Origin: Enterobacter wuhouensis
Lineage (GTDB): Bacteria > Pseudomonadota > Gammaproteobacteria > Enterobacterales > Enterobacteriaceae
Length of the DNA stretch: 64,000 nucleotides
Direction of reading: 5' to 3'
Assembly (NCBI RefSeq): GCF_004331265.1
Contig: NZ_SJOO01000001.1
Span: forward strand, 496,001 to 560,000
Shown: positions 37,261 to 45,725 of the stretch, piece after piece
Numbering within the stretch: the stretch's first letter is position 1
Layout of the letters: each line of letters begins with the position of its first letter
Notes under the pieces: generated by a model
Seen by the model: only the letters and a program-made list of their open reading frames with translations
The model's database searches: none
Told to the model about the DNA's origin: nothing
Position numbers and translations under genes: made by a program

Positions 37261-38103
37261 TTAGAATTTCTCATCTATATAGCGGAAAGGATATTTAGTC
37301 GGTTTCACTTTGCCAATTTTACGCTTCGGTAAATCCATCGCTTCTATATGCAGATCTTTATAAGGGATCTGCGAGAGCAGGTGTGAAATAATATTCAACC
37401 GTACCCGCTTCTTATCCTCAGAACGCGCGACAAACCACGGTGCCCAGGCCGTGTCGGTGGCTTTAAACATCGCGTCGCGGGCGGCGGTATATTCATCCCA
37501 CATATTGAAGGATTTAACATCCATCGGTGAGAGTTTCCAGGTTTTGCGGCCATCGTTAATGCGATCCCGCAGCCTGCGCTCCTGCTCTTTTGGCGTAACC
37601 TCAAGCCAGTACTTCAGCAGAATGGTTCCCGCGTCAACCATGGCTTTTTCCATCACCGGCGTTCCGTCCAGAAATTTCTCCACCTGTTCCTCGGTGCAGA
37701 ACCCCATCACCCGCTCAACGCCCGCGCGGTTATACCAGCTGCGGTCGAAGATGACGATTTCACCCGCAGAGGGCAGATGCGGGACGTAGCGCTGAAAGTA
37801 GAGCTGGCTCTTTTCCTTTTCGGTTGGCGCGGGCAGCGCGACAACGCGAAACACGCGGGGACTGACGCGCTCGGTAATGGCCTTGATGGTGCCGCCTTTT
37901 CCCGCGCCGTCGCGACCTTCAAAAACAATGCAGACCTTCAGCCCCTTGGCGACGACCCACTGCTGGAGCTTGACCAGCTCAACGTGCAGGCGGCGCAGCT
38001 CTTTTTCGTACTCTTTGTTCTTCAGGGCGGGTTTAACCACCTTATCGACGCTGGCTTTGCTCACGGTTTTTGTTTTGATTTTGTCCTGCTTTGCGTTTGC
38101 CAT
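37261..38103 (-). CDS. ppk2: polyphosphate kinase 2
   Basis: A 280-residue PPK2-family enzyme that uses polyphosphate to phosphorylate nucleotides. Walker A is GRDGAGKGGTIKAI (about 60-73), Walker B EIVIFDRSWYNRAGVERVMG (about 113-132), and the lid segment RLRDRINDGRKTWKLSPMD follows (about 177-195). Single-domain length fits class I PPK2. I chose ATG 38103 with GAGGG upstream. A lysine-rich N-terminal tail of about 30 residues precedes the domain. It is divergent from the qnr gene with 178 bp between them. Confidence 0.92.
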   Translation of the reverse strand: MANAKQDKIKTKTVSKASVDKVVKPALKNKEYEKELRRLHVELVKLQQWVVAKGLKVCIVFEGRDGAGKGGTIKAITERVSPRVFRVVALPAPTEKEKSQLYFQRYVPHLPSAGEIVIFDRSWYNRAGVERVMGFCTEEQVEKFLDGTPVMEKAMVDAGTILLKYWLEVTPKEQERRLRDRINDGRKTWKLSPMDVKSFNMWDEYTAARDAMFKATDTAWAPWFVARSEDKKRVRLNIISHLLSQIPYKDLHIEAMDLPKRKIGKVKPTKYPFRYIDEKF

Positions 38104-38256
38104 AATAACCCTCATCTCCGGATCGGGTGATGTGCTGAACGGACCTTACACGTTGAAGTGTAATTCTGACTGGCAGCCTTCGCGTGAATTTTTGACGTAC
38201 GTTCCAGACAACGCAGTTTCCCTTCTTGATGCATCGGGTTAGAATGTCGCGATGTA

Positions 38257-38272
38257 CTGTATAAATAAACAG
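38257..38272. promoter_or_regulatory. LexA (SOS) box upstream of qnr
   Basis: CTGTATAAATAAACAG matches the LexA consensus CTG-N10-CAG with an AT-rich core. It ends nine bases before the qnr ATG and overlaps the AGGA ribosome site. qnrB genes are known to be SOS-inducible through such a box. Confidence 0.88.
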
Positions 38273-38281
38273 GATGTTGCA

Positions 38282-38926
38282 ATGGCATTGATTCTTGAGG
38301 GTGAAAAAATAGGTCGCCACCGCTTTACCGGTGAAAAAATTGAAAACGCGGTCTTTCGCAACTGCGATTTTTCAGGCACGGATTTAACCAGCACGGAATT
38401 TATAGGCTGTCAGTTCTATGACCGTGAAAGCCAGAAGGGCGGCAACTTTAGCCGGGCGCAGCTTAAAGATGCCGTCTTCAAAAGCTGCGACTTATCAATG
38501 GCCGATTTCAGGCACGCCAGTGCGTTAGGGATCGAAATTCGTGAATGCAGGGCGCAGGGGGCGGATTTTCGCGGGGCCAGCTTTATGAACATGATCACCA
38601 CGCGGACCTGGTTTTGCAGCGCTTACATTACAAAAAGCAACCTGAGCTACGCCAATTTTTCTAAGGTGGTGCTGGAAAAATGTGAGCTGTGGGAAAACCG
38701 CTGGAACGGCGCGCAGATCCTCGGTGCAACATTCAGCGGTTCCGATCTTTCCGGGGGCGAGTTCTCATCATTTGACTGGTGTGCGGCCAATTTTACCCAC
38801 TGCGATCTTACCAACTCTGAACTGGGCGATTTGGACGTGCGCAGAGTCGATCTGCAGGGCGTCAAGCTGGACAGCTATCAGGCTGCACAGATGATGGAGC
38901 GCCTCGGTATCCTTGTGATGGGCTAG
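38282..38926 (+). CDS. qnr: Qnr-type pentapeptide repeat protein (QnrB/QnrE-like), quinolone resistance
   Basis: A 214-residue pentapeptide-repeat protein, the exact length of QnrB. Segments equal to or nearly equal to QnrB/QnrE include EFIGCQFYDRESQKG, FKSCDLSMADFR, GASFMNMITTRTWFCSAYIT and NFSKVVLEKCELWENRW. The fold is a right-handed quadrilateral beta helix that mimics DNA and protects gyrase and topoisomerase IV from quinolones. I chose ATG 38282 because homology starts there; an upstream ATG at 38252 would read through the LexA box. No integron, insertion sequence or plasmid gene is near, so this looks like a native chromosomal qnr of the QnrB/QnrE lineage. Confidence 0.93.
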   Translation: MALILEGEKIGRHRFTGEKIENAVFRNCDFSGTDLTSTEFIGCQFYDRESQKGGNFSRAQLKDAVFKSCDLSMADFRHASALGIEIRECRAQGADFRGASFMNMITTRTWFCSAYITKSNLSYANFSKVVLEKCELWENRWNGAQILGATFSGSDLSGGEFSSFDWCAANFTHCDLTNSELGDLDVRRVDLQGVKLDSYQAAQMMERLGILVMG

Positions 38927-39048
38927 CCGTATTCACAACTTACTCCGAAATAATGGATTAACGTGTCAGACGGCTGATTTGAACTGGCTCACCATACAAG
39001 ATTGTTCAATAATGCTTGCAGCAAACTTTTATCAAGTGGTTGTGGTAT

Positions 39049-40224
39049 ATGAAAAAGACGATTTTTTCGTTGGCACTTGGCACCTTTGGCCTTGGCATGG
39101 CTGAATTCGGCATTATGGGGGTGTTGACGGAGCTGGCGCACGATACCGGTATCTCGATCCCTTCCGCCGGGAATATGATCTCGTTTTACGCCTTCGGTGT
39201 GGTAATAGGCGCGCCGATCGTGGCGCTTTTTTCCAGTAAGTTCTCGTTGAAAACGACGCTGCTGTTTCTGGTCGCCATGTGCGCGGCTGGCAATGCCATT
39301 TTTACCTTTTCATCATCGTATTTCTGGCTTGCGGTGGGGCGGTTGATCTCCGGTTTCCCGCACGGGGCCATCTTTGGCGTTGGGGCGATTATCCTGTCGA
39401 AGATTGCGCCGCCGGGCAAAGTGACCGTCGCGGTCGCGGGGATGATCGCCGGCATGACGGTCGCCAATCTGGTGGGGGTTCCGCTGGGAACCTGGCTGGG
39501 GCACGAATTCAGCTGGCGCTACACGTTCTTCGTGATTGCCATTTTCGATACGCTGGTGATCCTCTCGGTGCTCATGTGGGTGCCAAAAATCCATGATAAA
39601 TCTGAAACCAAACTGACCGAGCAGTTCCACTTCCTGAAAAAACCGGAACCCTGGCTAATCTTTGCCGCCACGATGTTTGGAAATGCCGGTGTGTTCGCGT
39701 GGTTCAGCTTCGTGAAGCCGTTTATGGTCAACGTCTCGGGCTTCTCCGAGGGGCTGATGACGATCATAATGATGCTGATGGGTCTGGGCATGGTGCTCGG
39801 GAATCTGTGCAGCGGCAAGCTATCCGGACGCTTCAGCCCGCTGCGTATTGCGGCGACCACCGATATGGCGATCGTGGCATCGCTGCTGCTGCTTTTCGCT
39901 TTTGGTGAACACAAAACGGCCTCGCTGGTGATGGGCTTCATCTGCTGTGCCGGGCTGTTCGCGCTCTCCGCGCCGCTGCAAATCCTGCTGCTGCAAAATG
40001 CAAAAGGGGGCGAGATGCTGGGCGCCGCAGGCGGGCAGATGGCCTTTAACCTGGGCAGCGCGATTGGCGCCTATTTTGGCGGGATGATGATTACGCTCGG
40101 CTTTAGCTGGAGCTACGTCACGCTGCCGGCTGCCATTTTGTCCTTCTCGGCCATGACCTCTCTCTTACTTTATGGCCATGTGATCGCCAAAAAACGTCAG
40201 GCCAGCGCGCGCGCGCTGGCCTGA
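39049..40224 (+). CDS. araJ: MFS transporter AraJ
   Basis: A 391-residue 12-helix sugar-efflux-type major facilitator that matches E. coli AraJ closely. SLALGTFGLGMAEFGIMGVL is helix 1, RLISGFPHGAIFGVGAIILS and GMTVANLVGVPLGTWLGHEF carry family motifs, and ALSAPLQILLLQNAKGGEML is nearly identical. In E. coli it is arabinose-inducible, though dispensable for arabinose use. Here it stands alone behind qnr with no ara genes or recognisable AraC site nearby, so its control is likely different. ATG 39049 matches the E. coli start. Its stop codon lies in a perfect palindrome. Confidence 0.9.
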   Translation: MKKTIFSLALGTFGLGMAEFGIMGVLTELAHDTGISIPSAGNMISFYAFGVVIGAPIVALFSSKFSLKTTLLFLVAMCAAGNAIFTFSSSYFWLAVGRLISGFPHGAIFGVGAIILSKIAPPGKVTVAVAGMIAGMTVANLVGVPLGTWLGHEFSWRYTFFVIAIFDTLVILSVLMWVPKIHDKSETKLTEQFHFLKKPEPWLIFAATMFGNAGVFAWFSFVKPFMVNVSGFSEGLMTIIMMLMGLGMVLGNLCSGKLSGRFSPLRIAATTDMAIVASLLLLFAFGEHKTASLVMGFICCAGLFALSAPLQILLLQNAKGGEMLGAAGGQMAFNLGSAIGAYFGGMMITLGFSWSYVTLPAAILSFSAMTSLLLYGHVIAKKRQASARALA

Positions 40225-40234
40225 TCACGATCAG
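40197..40234. terminator. perfect 28-bp palindrome across the araJ stop codon
   Basis: Positions 40197-40224 are a loop-free perfect palindrome centred on alternating GC (CGCGCGCGCG), and its last three bases are the araJ stop. A second palindrome CTGATCACGATCAG (40221-40234) overlaps it and contains the stop of the convergent gene. It probably acts as a hairpin ending both transcripts; no T-tract follows. Confidence 0.55.
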
Positions 40235-41322
40235 GAGAGCCAGGGTTCGCCCAGGGTCAACATCAGACGGTTGGCCCAGGCGAAGAACGCGGTAGACTGG
40301 ACCAGATCCAGCTGTTCAAGCGTGCCCAGCGTCTCTTTTTCCAGTGCTGAAAGGTGCAGGGGAGTCACGGCAGGCGGCGTGACCGACAGCGCTGCCGCAA
40401 AGTTGATTTCCGCCTGCCAGCGTGCAGACTGACCCTTGCTCAGGGATTGCCCCGGACGCACCGCCAGCAGCGCTTCTATCGCATTGTCATCCTTCGACAG
40501 CTGGCTTGCTTTACGCGCATGGACAGATGCGCAGTAAATGCAGCCGTTGATTTTGCTGACGACCGTGGCCGCCAGCTCGCGTTCAGCGCGCGGCAGGCCC
40601 CCCGGCGTGTAAAAAATCCCTTTATCCGTCAGCGTGCGCTGTTCAAGAACGGGCAGGTTGCGTGCGAGCAGGCGGAAATAATCGGAGTCGGTATGGCCAA
40701 ATTTCGCCAGAATGGCGACCTCATCGTCGCGAAAATCTGCCAGCGGTTTGGCGGCCAGCCACGGCTCCCATCCCAGCTCCCGTTGGGTAAATGCCACCGG
40801 TGCCGCTTTGCCGGTTATCGTCGTGGGATTGGTGTGCCAGACGCCAGCCACGGCCTCGACATCGCTCGCGGCCACGGGTTTATCATTCAGCACGCGCAAC
40901 CCGACGAGCAAACGGCTCTGGAAGCTGACAAAGGCGATCAGCTGTGCCAGGGTGACGATGCCTTCTTTGCTCCATCCCGCCTGTGTCAACGCGTGAAGCG
41001 CGCCCGGCGTCGCCTCAACCGGTGAAAAGGTGAGCAGGCGGGCGAAGCTGAGCGCCGGGGTTAGCCGCGCGGAAGTCGGGTCGCCCAGGCCAAAGCCGGC
41101 ATAGTGTGCGGCCAGCGCCTCAACGTTATGCCATTTGGCGACTTTGGCCGCCACCGCGAAGCGTTCATCCAGCGCAAAGTCGCTCTCCTGCTGGCTGAAT
41201 AAGGTTTCATAGCTGCCCTGGGCATGACGGGTTGAAGCCTCACGCGTGGTGCGCGCCTCTGCTAGCGGCGTGCCTGGGACGATCTCCGCCAGCTCGGCAA
41301 GAATATCCTGACTTAATGCCAT
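40231..41322 (-). CDS. AhpD/carboxymuconolactone decarboxylase (CMD) domain protein
   Basis: A 363-residue protein with a C-terminal AhpD/CMD-like domain. The redox motif CIYCASVHARKASQLSKDDN (about 258-277) has the CxxC and downstream His of alkylhydroperoxidase D. The N-terminal half (KVAKWHNVEALAAHYAGFGL) looks like a second, degenerate CMD unit. It resembles the pair of alkylhydroperoxidase/CMD families that accompany a luciferase-like monooxygenase and an ABC importer in Klebsiella and Agrobacterium relatives. ATG 41322 is preceded by GAGGAGAAA. Its likely role is removing a peroxide or transferring electrons for the monooxygenase; this is inferred. Confidence 0.82.
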   Translation of the reverse strand: MALSQDILAELAEIVPGTPLAEARTTREASTRHAQGSYETLFSQQESDFALDERFAVAAKVAKWHNVEALAAHYAGFGLGDPTSARLTPALSFARLLTFSPVEATPGALHALTQAGWSKEGIVTLAQLIAFVSFQSRLLVGLRVLNDKPVAASDVEAVAGVWHTNPTTITGKAAPVAFTQRELGWEPWLAAKPLADFRDDEVAILAKFGHTDSDYFRLLARNLPVLEQRTLTDKGIFYTPGGLPRAERELAATVVSKINGCIYCASVHARKASQLSKDDNAIEALLAVRPGQSLSKGQSARWQAEINFAAALSVTPPAVTPLHLSALEKETLGTLEQLDLVQSTAFFAWANRLMLTLGEPWLS

Positions 41323-41332
41323 AGGTTTCTCC

Positions 41333-42322
41333 TCAAAGAATGTGGGGGGCAATATGTTCTGCAATCAGCTCAATCGAGCGCAGGGTGTCGCGGTGCGACG
41401 GTTCGACCGAATGCACCTGGAATGAGACGTCCGTTGCGCGCGTGAGCACCGAATCTGCTTTTAGCGAGGCCAGCACCGTTTCAGGCGAGCCAATGTGGGC
41501 ATCAAACTGGCGACGATAATCGTGGACGGTCTCGCCTTTCACCACGTGTCCGGCGGCACGATGCTGCTGAGCCTGCCTGGCTAAGCCCGGCGTGGCGACC
41601 TTCAGCGCATAGTCATCGCTATCGGCAACGAACGCGGTGCGGGAGGCGAGGATCCGTGGCGCCACGCCTGCGGGCAGCGCATCAAGATAGGCATCGACAA
41701 TCGGGTTCTGGATCGCGTCGAGCGTGAGGTCCAGCCCCTCAGCCGGGCGCGGCTGGGTGCGGGAAAGCATCAAGCCGTGTCCGGCCCGCGCGGCGCGCAC
41801 GGCACCGTCAACGGAGAAGGTCGCTATCCAGATGCGTTCAGCCAGCTGCGGTGCGGGCGGGTAAAGATGGTTATCGGGATGGGTGAGCGAATCCCCGCGC
41901 CAGGCGCTTTGGATAAGGTGAAGATGGTCAGCAAAGGCCGCGCCGCGTTCTTCAAACGTCAGGCCAAACGGCAGGAAGGAGGTCGGGGTGCCGCCGGAAC
42001 CGAAACCCACTTCAAGGCGTCCGTCTGAGAGCAGATCCAGCACGGCGGCGTCCTCTGCGACACGCAGCGGATTTTCCATCGGCAGGGTGATAATGGCCGT
42101 ACCAAGGCGGATGGTTGTCGTATGGGCGGCAACGTGCGCGAGGAACAGCAGCGGCGACGGCAGCCCGCCTTCGTGTTCATGAAAGTGGTGCTGGGCAATC
42201 CAGGCGCTGTTAAAGCCGTGGCGTTCGGCGTGGCGGATCTGCTCCGTCGCCAGGCGATAGCGCTCCTTTGGCGAGGCATCATCCAGCAGGCGGGTGAAAA
42301 ATCCCAGGCGTTTTCGCGTCAT
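41333..42322 (-). CDS. FMN-dependent luciferase-like monooxygenase
   Basis: A 329-residue flavin monooxygenase of the bacterial luciferase superfamily (TIM barrel), using reduced FMN and oxygen. It starts RLGFFTRLLDDASPKERYRL, then shows FNSAWIAQHHFHEHEGGLPS (about 36-55), LGTAIITLPMENPLRVAEDA and GRLEVGFGSGGTPTSF, all family hallmarks. It resembles the KPN_01858-type family. ATGA overlap with the ABC ATPase gene and tight spacing to the CMD gene show one operon. The substrate is unknown; many relatives oxidise organosulfur compounds or amines. A flavin reductase partner is not in the operon. Confidence 0.85.
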   Translation of the reverse strand: MTRKRLGFFTRLLDDASPKERYRLATEQIRHAERHGFNSAWIAQHHFHEHEGGLPSPLLFLAHVAAHTTTIRLGTAIITLPMENPLRVAEDAAVLDLLSDGRLEVGFGSGGTPTSFLPFGLTFEERGAAFADHLHLIQSAWRGDSLTHPDNHLYPPAPQLAERIWIATFSVDGAVRAARAGHGLMLSRTQPRPAEGLDLTLDAIQNPIVDAYLDALPAGVAPRILASRTAFVADSDDYALKVATPGLARQAQQHRAAGHVVKGETVHDYRRQFDAHIGSPETVLASLKADSVLTRATDVSFQVHSVEPSHRDTLRSIELIAEHIAPHIL

Positions 42323-43926
42323 GCGAACTCCTCCGTAGCGGGTAAGAAATGGGGGATGGCGTCAATCAGTTCGCGGGTGTAGTCGTTCTGCGGTGAAGCA
42401 AACAGCGTCTCGACCGTGCCCTGTTCAACGATCTGGCCGCTGCGCAGCACGGTGACGCTATGCGCAATGCGGCGAACCGTGGCCAGATCGTGCGTGATAA
42501 AGAGATAGGTCAGCCCCAGCTGCTGCTGTAGCTGCTGCAGGAGCGCCAGAATCTGAGCCTGCACGGTGACGTCCAGGGCCGAGGTGGCTTCGTCCAGTAC
42601 CAGAATGGTCGGGTTAAGTATCAGCGCGCGGGCGATGGCGACGCGCTGGCGTTGCCCGCCGGACAGTTCTCGCGCGGTGCGCGTCAGTATATCAACGGGT
42701 AGGGCAACACGCTGCGCGACGGTCTCCACGCGGGTTTTGCGTTCCGCTTTAGTGATGCGGGTAAAGTTCTTCAGCGGCTCTTCGATAATGTCAAAGAGCG
42801 TCTGTCGCGGGTCGAGGGAGGCAAACGGATTTTGGTAAACGAACTGAATTTTTTGCCGCAGCTGCCGACGCGCTTCCCGGCTGAGGGTGGTCGCATCAAT
42901 ATCATCGATAATCACGCGACCGCTATCGGCCTGCTCAAACCCGAGCAAAATGCGGGCGAGGGTGGTTTTACCCGACCCCGATTCACCGACCAGCGCGTGG
43001 GTGCTGCCGCGCGTCACTTCAACGCTGACGTTATCGAGTGCCTGCAGGTGGTGCCCTCTACCCAGGGAGAATTTTTTGCTGATGGACAGCGCGCGAATAG
43101 CGGGCGAAGCCAGCGGACGGCCTGCTACTGGCGGAATGGTCAAACGCTGACCCTGCAAGTCACTCAACAGCTGGCGGGTATAGGCGTGCTGAGGGGTACG
43201 AATGATATCGCTCGTGATCCCTTGCTCCTGGACGTCGCCGTGGCGAAAGACCAGCACCCTGTCGGCGCGCTGAGCGGCAAGCGCCAGGTCGTGGGTCACC
43301 AACAGGACGGCGGTTCCGGACTCCCGACGCAGTACGTCAAGCAGGTCCAGAATGCGCTTTTGCACGGTGACATCCAGCGCGCTGGTGGGTTCATCGGCGA
43401 CGATGACGTCCGGCTTTAGGGCAATGGCGATCGCAATCAGTACGCGCTGCTTCATGCCGCCTGAAAGCTGATGGGGATACTGCTTCATGCGCTGCTCCGG
43501 ATGGCTCAGTCCGACCTTTGTCAGCAGGGCGAGCACCTGCTCGTCGCGCTCGGCGCGGGTCACCTTCTGGTGCAGCTGAATAATTTCGCCCACCTGGGCA
43601 CCGATGGTTTTCACCGGATTCAACGAGTTACCCGGATCCTGCGGGACGAGGCTGATCCGCGCGCCGCGCAGCGCGTCGAGCCGTTTAGCCGACCACTGGC
43701 TTATCTCCTCGCCGTTGAGGCTGATTTTTCCGCCATCGCGCCGGGCGTTTTCCGCCAGCAGGCCAATAATCGCCTGCGCCGTGGTGGTTTTCCCTGAGCC
43801 GGATTCGCCGACGAACGCCAGCATTTCGCCGCGCGTGAGGGTAAAGCTGACGTGATGGACCACCTCGCGCCACTGGCGCGCGGTGCGGTAGCTGATCGTC
43901 AGGTTTTCCACTGAGAGAACGGTCAT
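42319..43926 (-). CDS. fused double ABC ATPase, oligopeptide type (DppD-DppF/GsiA-like)
   Basis: A 535-residue protein with two complete ATPase domains. Domain 1 has Walker A GESGSGKTTTAQAI (about 38), signature LSGGMKQRVLIAIA (about 156) and Walker B VIVADEPTSALD. Domain 2 has GESGSGKTTLARIL (about 315), LSGGQRQRVAIARAL (about 428) and ILVLDEATSALD. GsiA (glutathione importer) has the same fused layout. ATGA overlaps link it to both neighbours. It powers the two permeases upstream in the operon. Confidence 0.93.
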   Translation of the reverse strand: MTVLSVENLTISYRTARQWREVVHHVSFTLTRGEMLAFVGESGSGKTTTAQAIIGLLAENARRDGGKISLNGEEISQWSAKRLDALRGARISLVPQDPGNSLNPVKTIGAQVGEIIQLHQKVTRAERDEQVLALLTKVGLSHPEQRMKQYPHQLSGGMKQRVLIAIAIALKPDVIVADEPTSALDVTVQKRILDLLDVLRRESGTAVLLVTHDLALAAQRADRVLVFRHGDVQEQGITSDIIRTPQHAYTRQLLSDLQGQRLTIPPVAGRPLASPAIRALSISKKFSLGRGHHLQALDNVSVEVTRGSTHALVGESGSGKTTLARILLGFEQADSGRVIIDDIDATTLSREARRQLRQKIQFVYQNPFASLDPRQTLFDIIEEPLKNFTRITKAERKTRVETVAQRVALPVDILTRTARELSGGQRQRVAIARALILNPTILVLDEATSALDVTVQAQILALLQQLQQQLGLTYLFITHDLATVRRIAHSVTVLRSGQIVEQGTVETLFASPQNDYTRELIDAIPHFLPATEEFA

Positions 43927-44774
43927 GAACGGCCTCCGCTAAACTGTTGGCTGATACGGTTGGTGGCCAGCACGACAGCGATCACCACCAGACCAGGGAA
44001 GGTGGTTAGCCACCAGGCGGTAGAGAGATAGTTTCGGCCTTCGGCGATCAGCAGCCCCCACTCGGGAACGGGCGGCGGCGTGCCGTAGCCGAGGAAGCTC
44101 AGCGTCGACAGCGCCAGGATAGCCTGACCGAACTGGAGCGTCGCGAAGGCGAGAACCGCCGTTAGCGAGTTGGGCAGAATGTGTCGCCACAGCACGGCAA
44201 AGAACGTTCCGCCGCTCCCGTAGGCCGCTTCGACATAATCGGTGTGGCGGATGCGTACCACTTCACCGCGCGCCAGGCGAGCGAAGCTGGCAATGGAGGC
44301 GACGCCAACGGCAATCGCCGCGTTGACGGTGCCAAACCCGAGCAGAATGATAACCGTCAGCGACAGCAGCAGGGACGGAATGGACAGCAGCACGTCAACG
44401 ACACGCATCAACAGGGACTCCACGCGTCCGGCGAACGCCCCGGCAGTCACGCCCAGCCCGGTGCCAAACAGCAGCCCCAGGGTGACGGCGGCGAGCGCGG
44501 CACTGAGGGAGTGCGACGCCCCGTAAACAATGCGGGTATACACGTCACGGCCAAGCTGATCGGTGCCGAGCCAGTGGCCCGCCTGCGGGGCCAGACGCTG
44601 CGCCCCGGCGATCCCTTCAATCGGGCTGTAGTGGGTAAACAGGCCCGGCGCAACGGCCGCGAGGGCAGCGGCGATAATCACCGCCCACGCCAGCCAAAGC
44701 CCCGGCTGCCATTGCAGCCCTTGCCACGAGGGGACGCGTTTTCGCGCAGCGGCAGCATAATCGACAAGACTCAT
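43923..44774 (-). CDS. ABC permease, DppC type
   Basis: A 283-residue inner-membrane permease with about six helices. GAQRLAPQAGHWLGTDQLGR (about 79-98) is the DppC-type N-terminal motif (HxLGTDxxGRD), and YVEAAYGSGGTFFAVLWRHI with LPNS is the coupling loop. The end, WWLTTFPGLVVIAVVLATNR, is usual for DppC. It overlaps the fused ATPase by four bases and the DppB-type gene by four. Confidence 0.92.
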   Translation of the reverse strand: MSLVDYAAAARKRVPSWQGLQWQPGLWLAWAVIIAAALAAVAPGLFTHYSPIEGIAGAQRLAPQAGHWLGTDQLGRDVYTRIVYGASHSLSAALAAVTLGLLFGTGLGVTAGAFAGRVESLLMRVVDVLLSIPSLLLSLTVIILLGFGTVNAAIAVGVASIASFARLARGEVVRIRHTDYVEAAYGSGGTFFAVLWRHILPNSLTAVLAFATLQFGQAILALSTLSFLGYGTPPPVPEWGLLIAEGRNYLSTAWWLTTFPGLVVIAVVLATNRISQQFSGGRS

Positions 44775-45715
44775 GAAGCACCTCCGGTAACGGTTTGCAG
44801 GCGCGGGTCAAACAGCGGCATCAGCAGATCGACCAGCAGGTTTATCAGCACAAAACCGAGTGCGGAAATCATGACGACGGCCTGAAGCACCGCGATATCC
44901 TGGTTATTCACCGCCTGCTGGGTCAGCTGCCCGAGCCCGCTGCGGCCAAAAACGGTTTCCGTTATCAGCGCCCCGGCAATCAGCTCGCCTAACAGCAGTC
45001 CGGCAATATTTAGAACCGGCAGCAGAGCGTTGCCGGTGACGTGACGCCACAGCACTGCGGTTTCGCTTAGCCCTTTTGCCCGCGCAACGGCCACAAACGG
45101 TTGCGCTGCCACCTGGTCCAGGCTGCGCATCAGAATTTGCGCCAGCGGGGCGGAGATCGGAATGGCAACGGTCACGATCGGCAGGATTAGACCCTGCAGC
45201 GGCGACGGGTTAATTACCGGGATCAGCCGCAGCTGGAACGAAAAGAGTTGAATCAGGGCGATGCCCAGCCAAAACGTCGGCAGAGAGATAAACAGCACCG
45301 GCACTGACTGAATGGTATTGCTCAGCCAGCGTAATCCCGGCAGACGCGATGCAAAGGCCAACGCGAACGCCAGCAGGACCGCCAGTACAAACGCGGGCAG
45401 GGCGAGGCTCAGGGTATCCGGTAGATTGCTGGCAATCAGCTCGCTGACCGGCACGCCTGCCTGCAGTGAATAGCCGAAATCCCCGTGCAGCATCGCCAGC
45501 AGCGTGTGGGCATACTGTTGCCACAGGGGGCTGTCCGCGCCGTAGGCTACGCGCATCTCCTCGATTTGCGCCGGGCTTAAGCCCAGATCCGGGTTCTGGA
45601 ATTTAATGAGCACCGCGTCGCCCGGCAGCACCTGAAGCAACACGAACGAGAGGGTGAAGGCGGCCCACAGTACCAGCAGCCCGTGCCCAAAACGTTGAAG
45701 AAGTGCGTGGCGCAT
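44771..45715 (-). CDS. ABC permease, DppB type
   Basis: A 314-residue permease with about six helices. FGHGLLVLWAAFTLSFVLLQ is helix 1 and the coupling loop is ARAKGLSETAVLWRHVTGNA (about 212-231). AGALITETVFGRSGLGQLTQ near 255-274 is the standard DppB ending motif. It follows the binding-protein gene by 10 bp and overlaps the DppC-type gene. Confidence 0.92.
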   Translation of the reverse strand: MRHALLQRFGHGLLVLWAAFTLSFVLLQVLPGDAVLIKFQNPDLGLSPAQIEEMRVAYGADSPLWQQYAHTLLAMLHGDFGYSLQAGVPVSELIASNLPDTLSLALPAFVLAVLLAFALAFASRLPGLRWLSNTIQSVPVLFISLPTFWLGIALIQLFSFQLRLIPVINPSPLQGLILPIVTVAIPISAPLAQILMRSLDQVAAQPFVAVARAKGLSETAVLWRHVTGNALLPVLNIAGLLLGELIAGALITETVFGRSGLGQLTQQAVNNQDIAVLQAVVMISALGFVLINLLVDLLMPLFDPRLQTVTGGAS

Positions 45716-45725
45716 CGTCAGCTCC

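Noticed and set aside
39049..40224. AraC-controlled arabinose locus
   Set aside because: Only araJ is present; no araBAD, araC or convincing AraC half-sites upstream.
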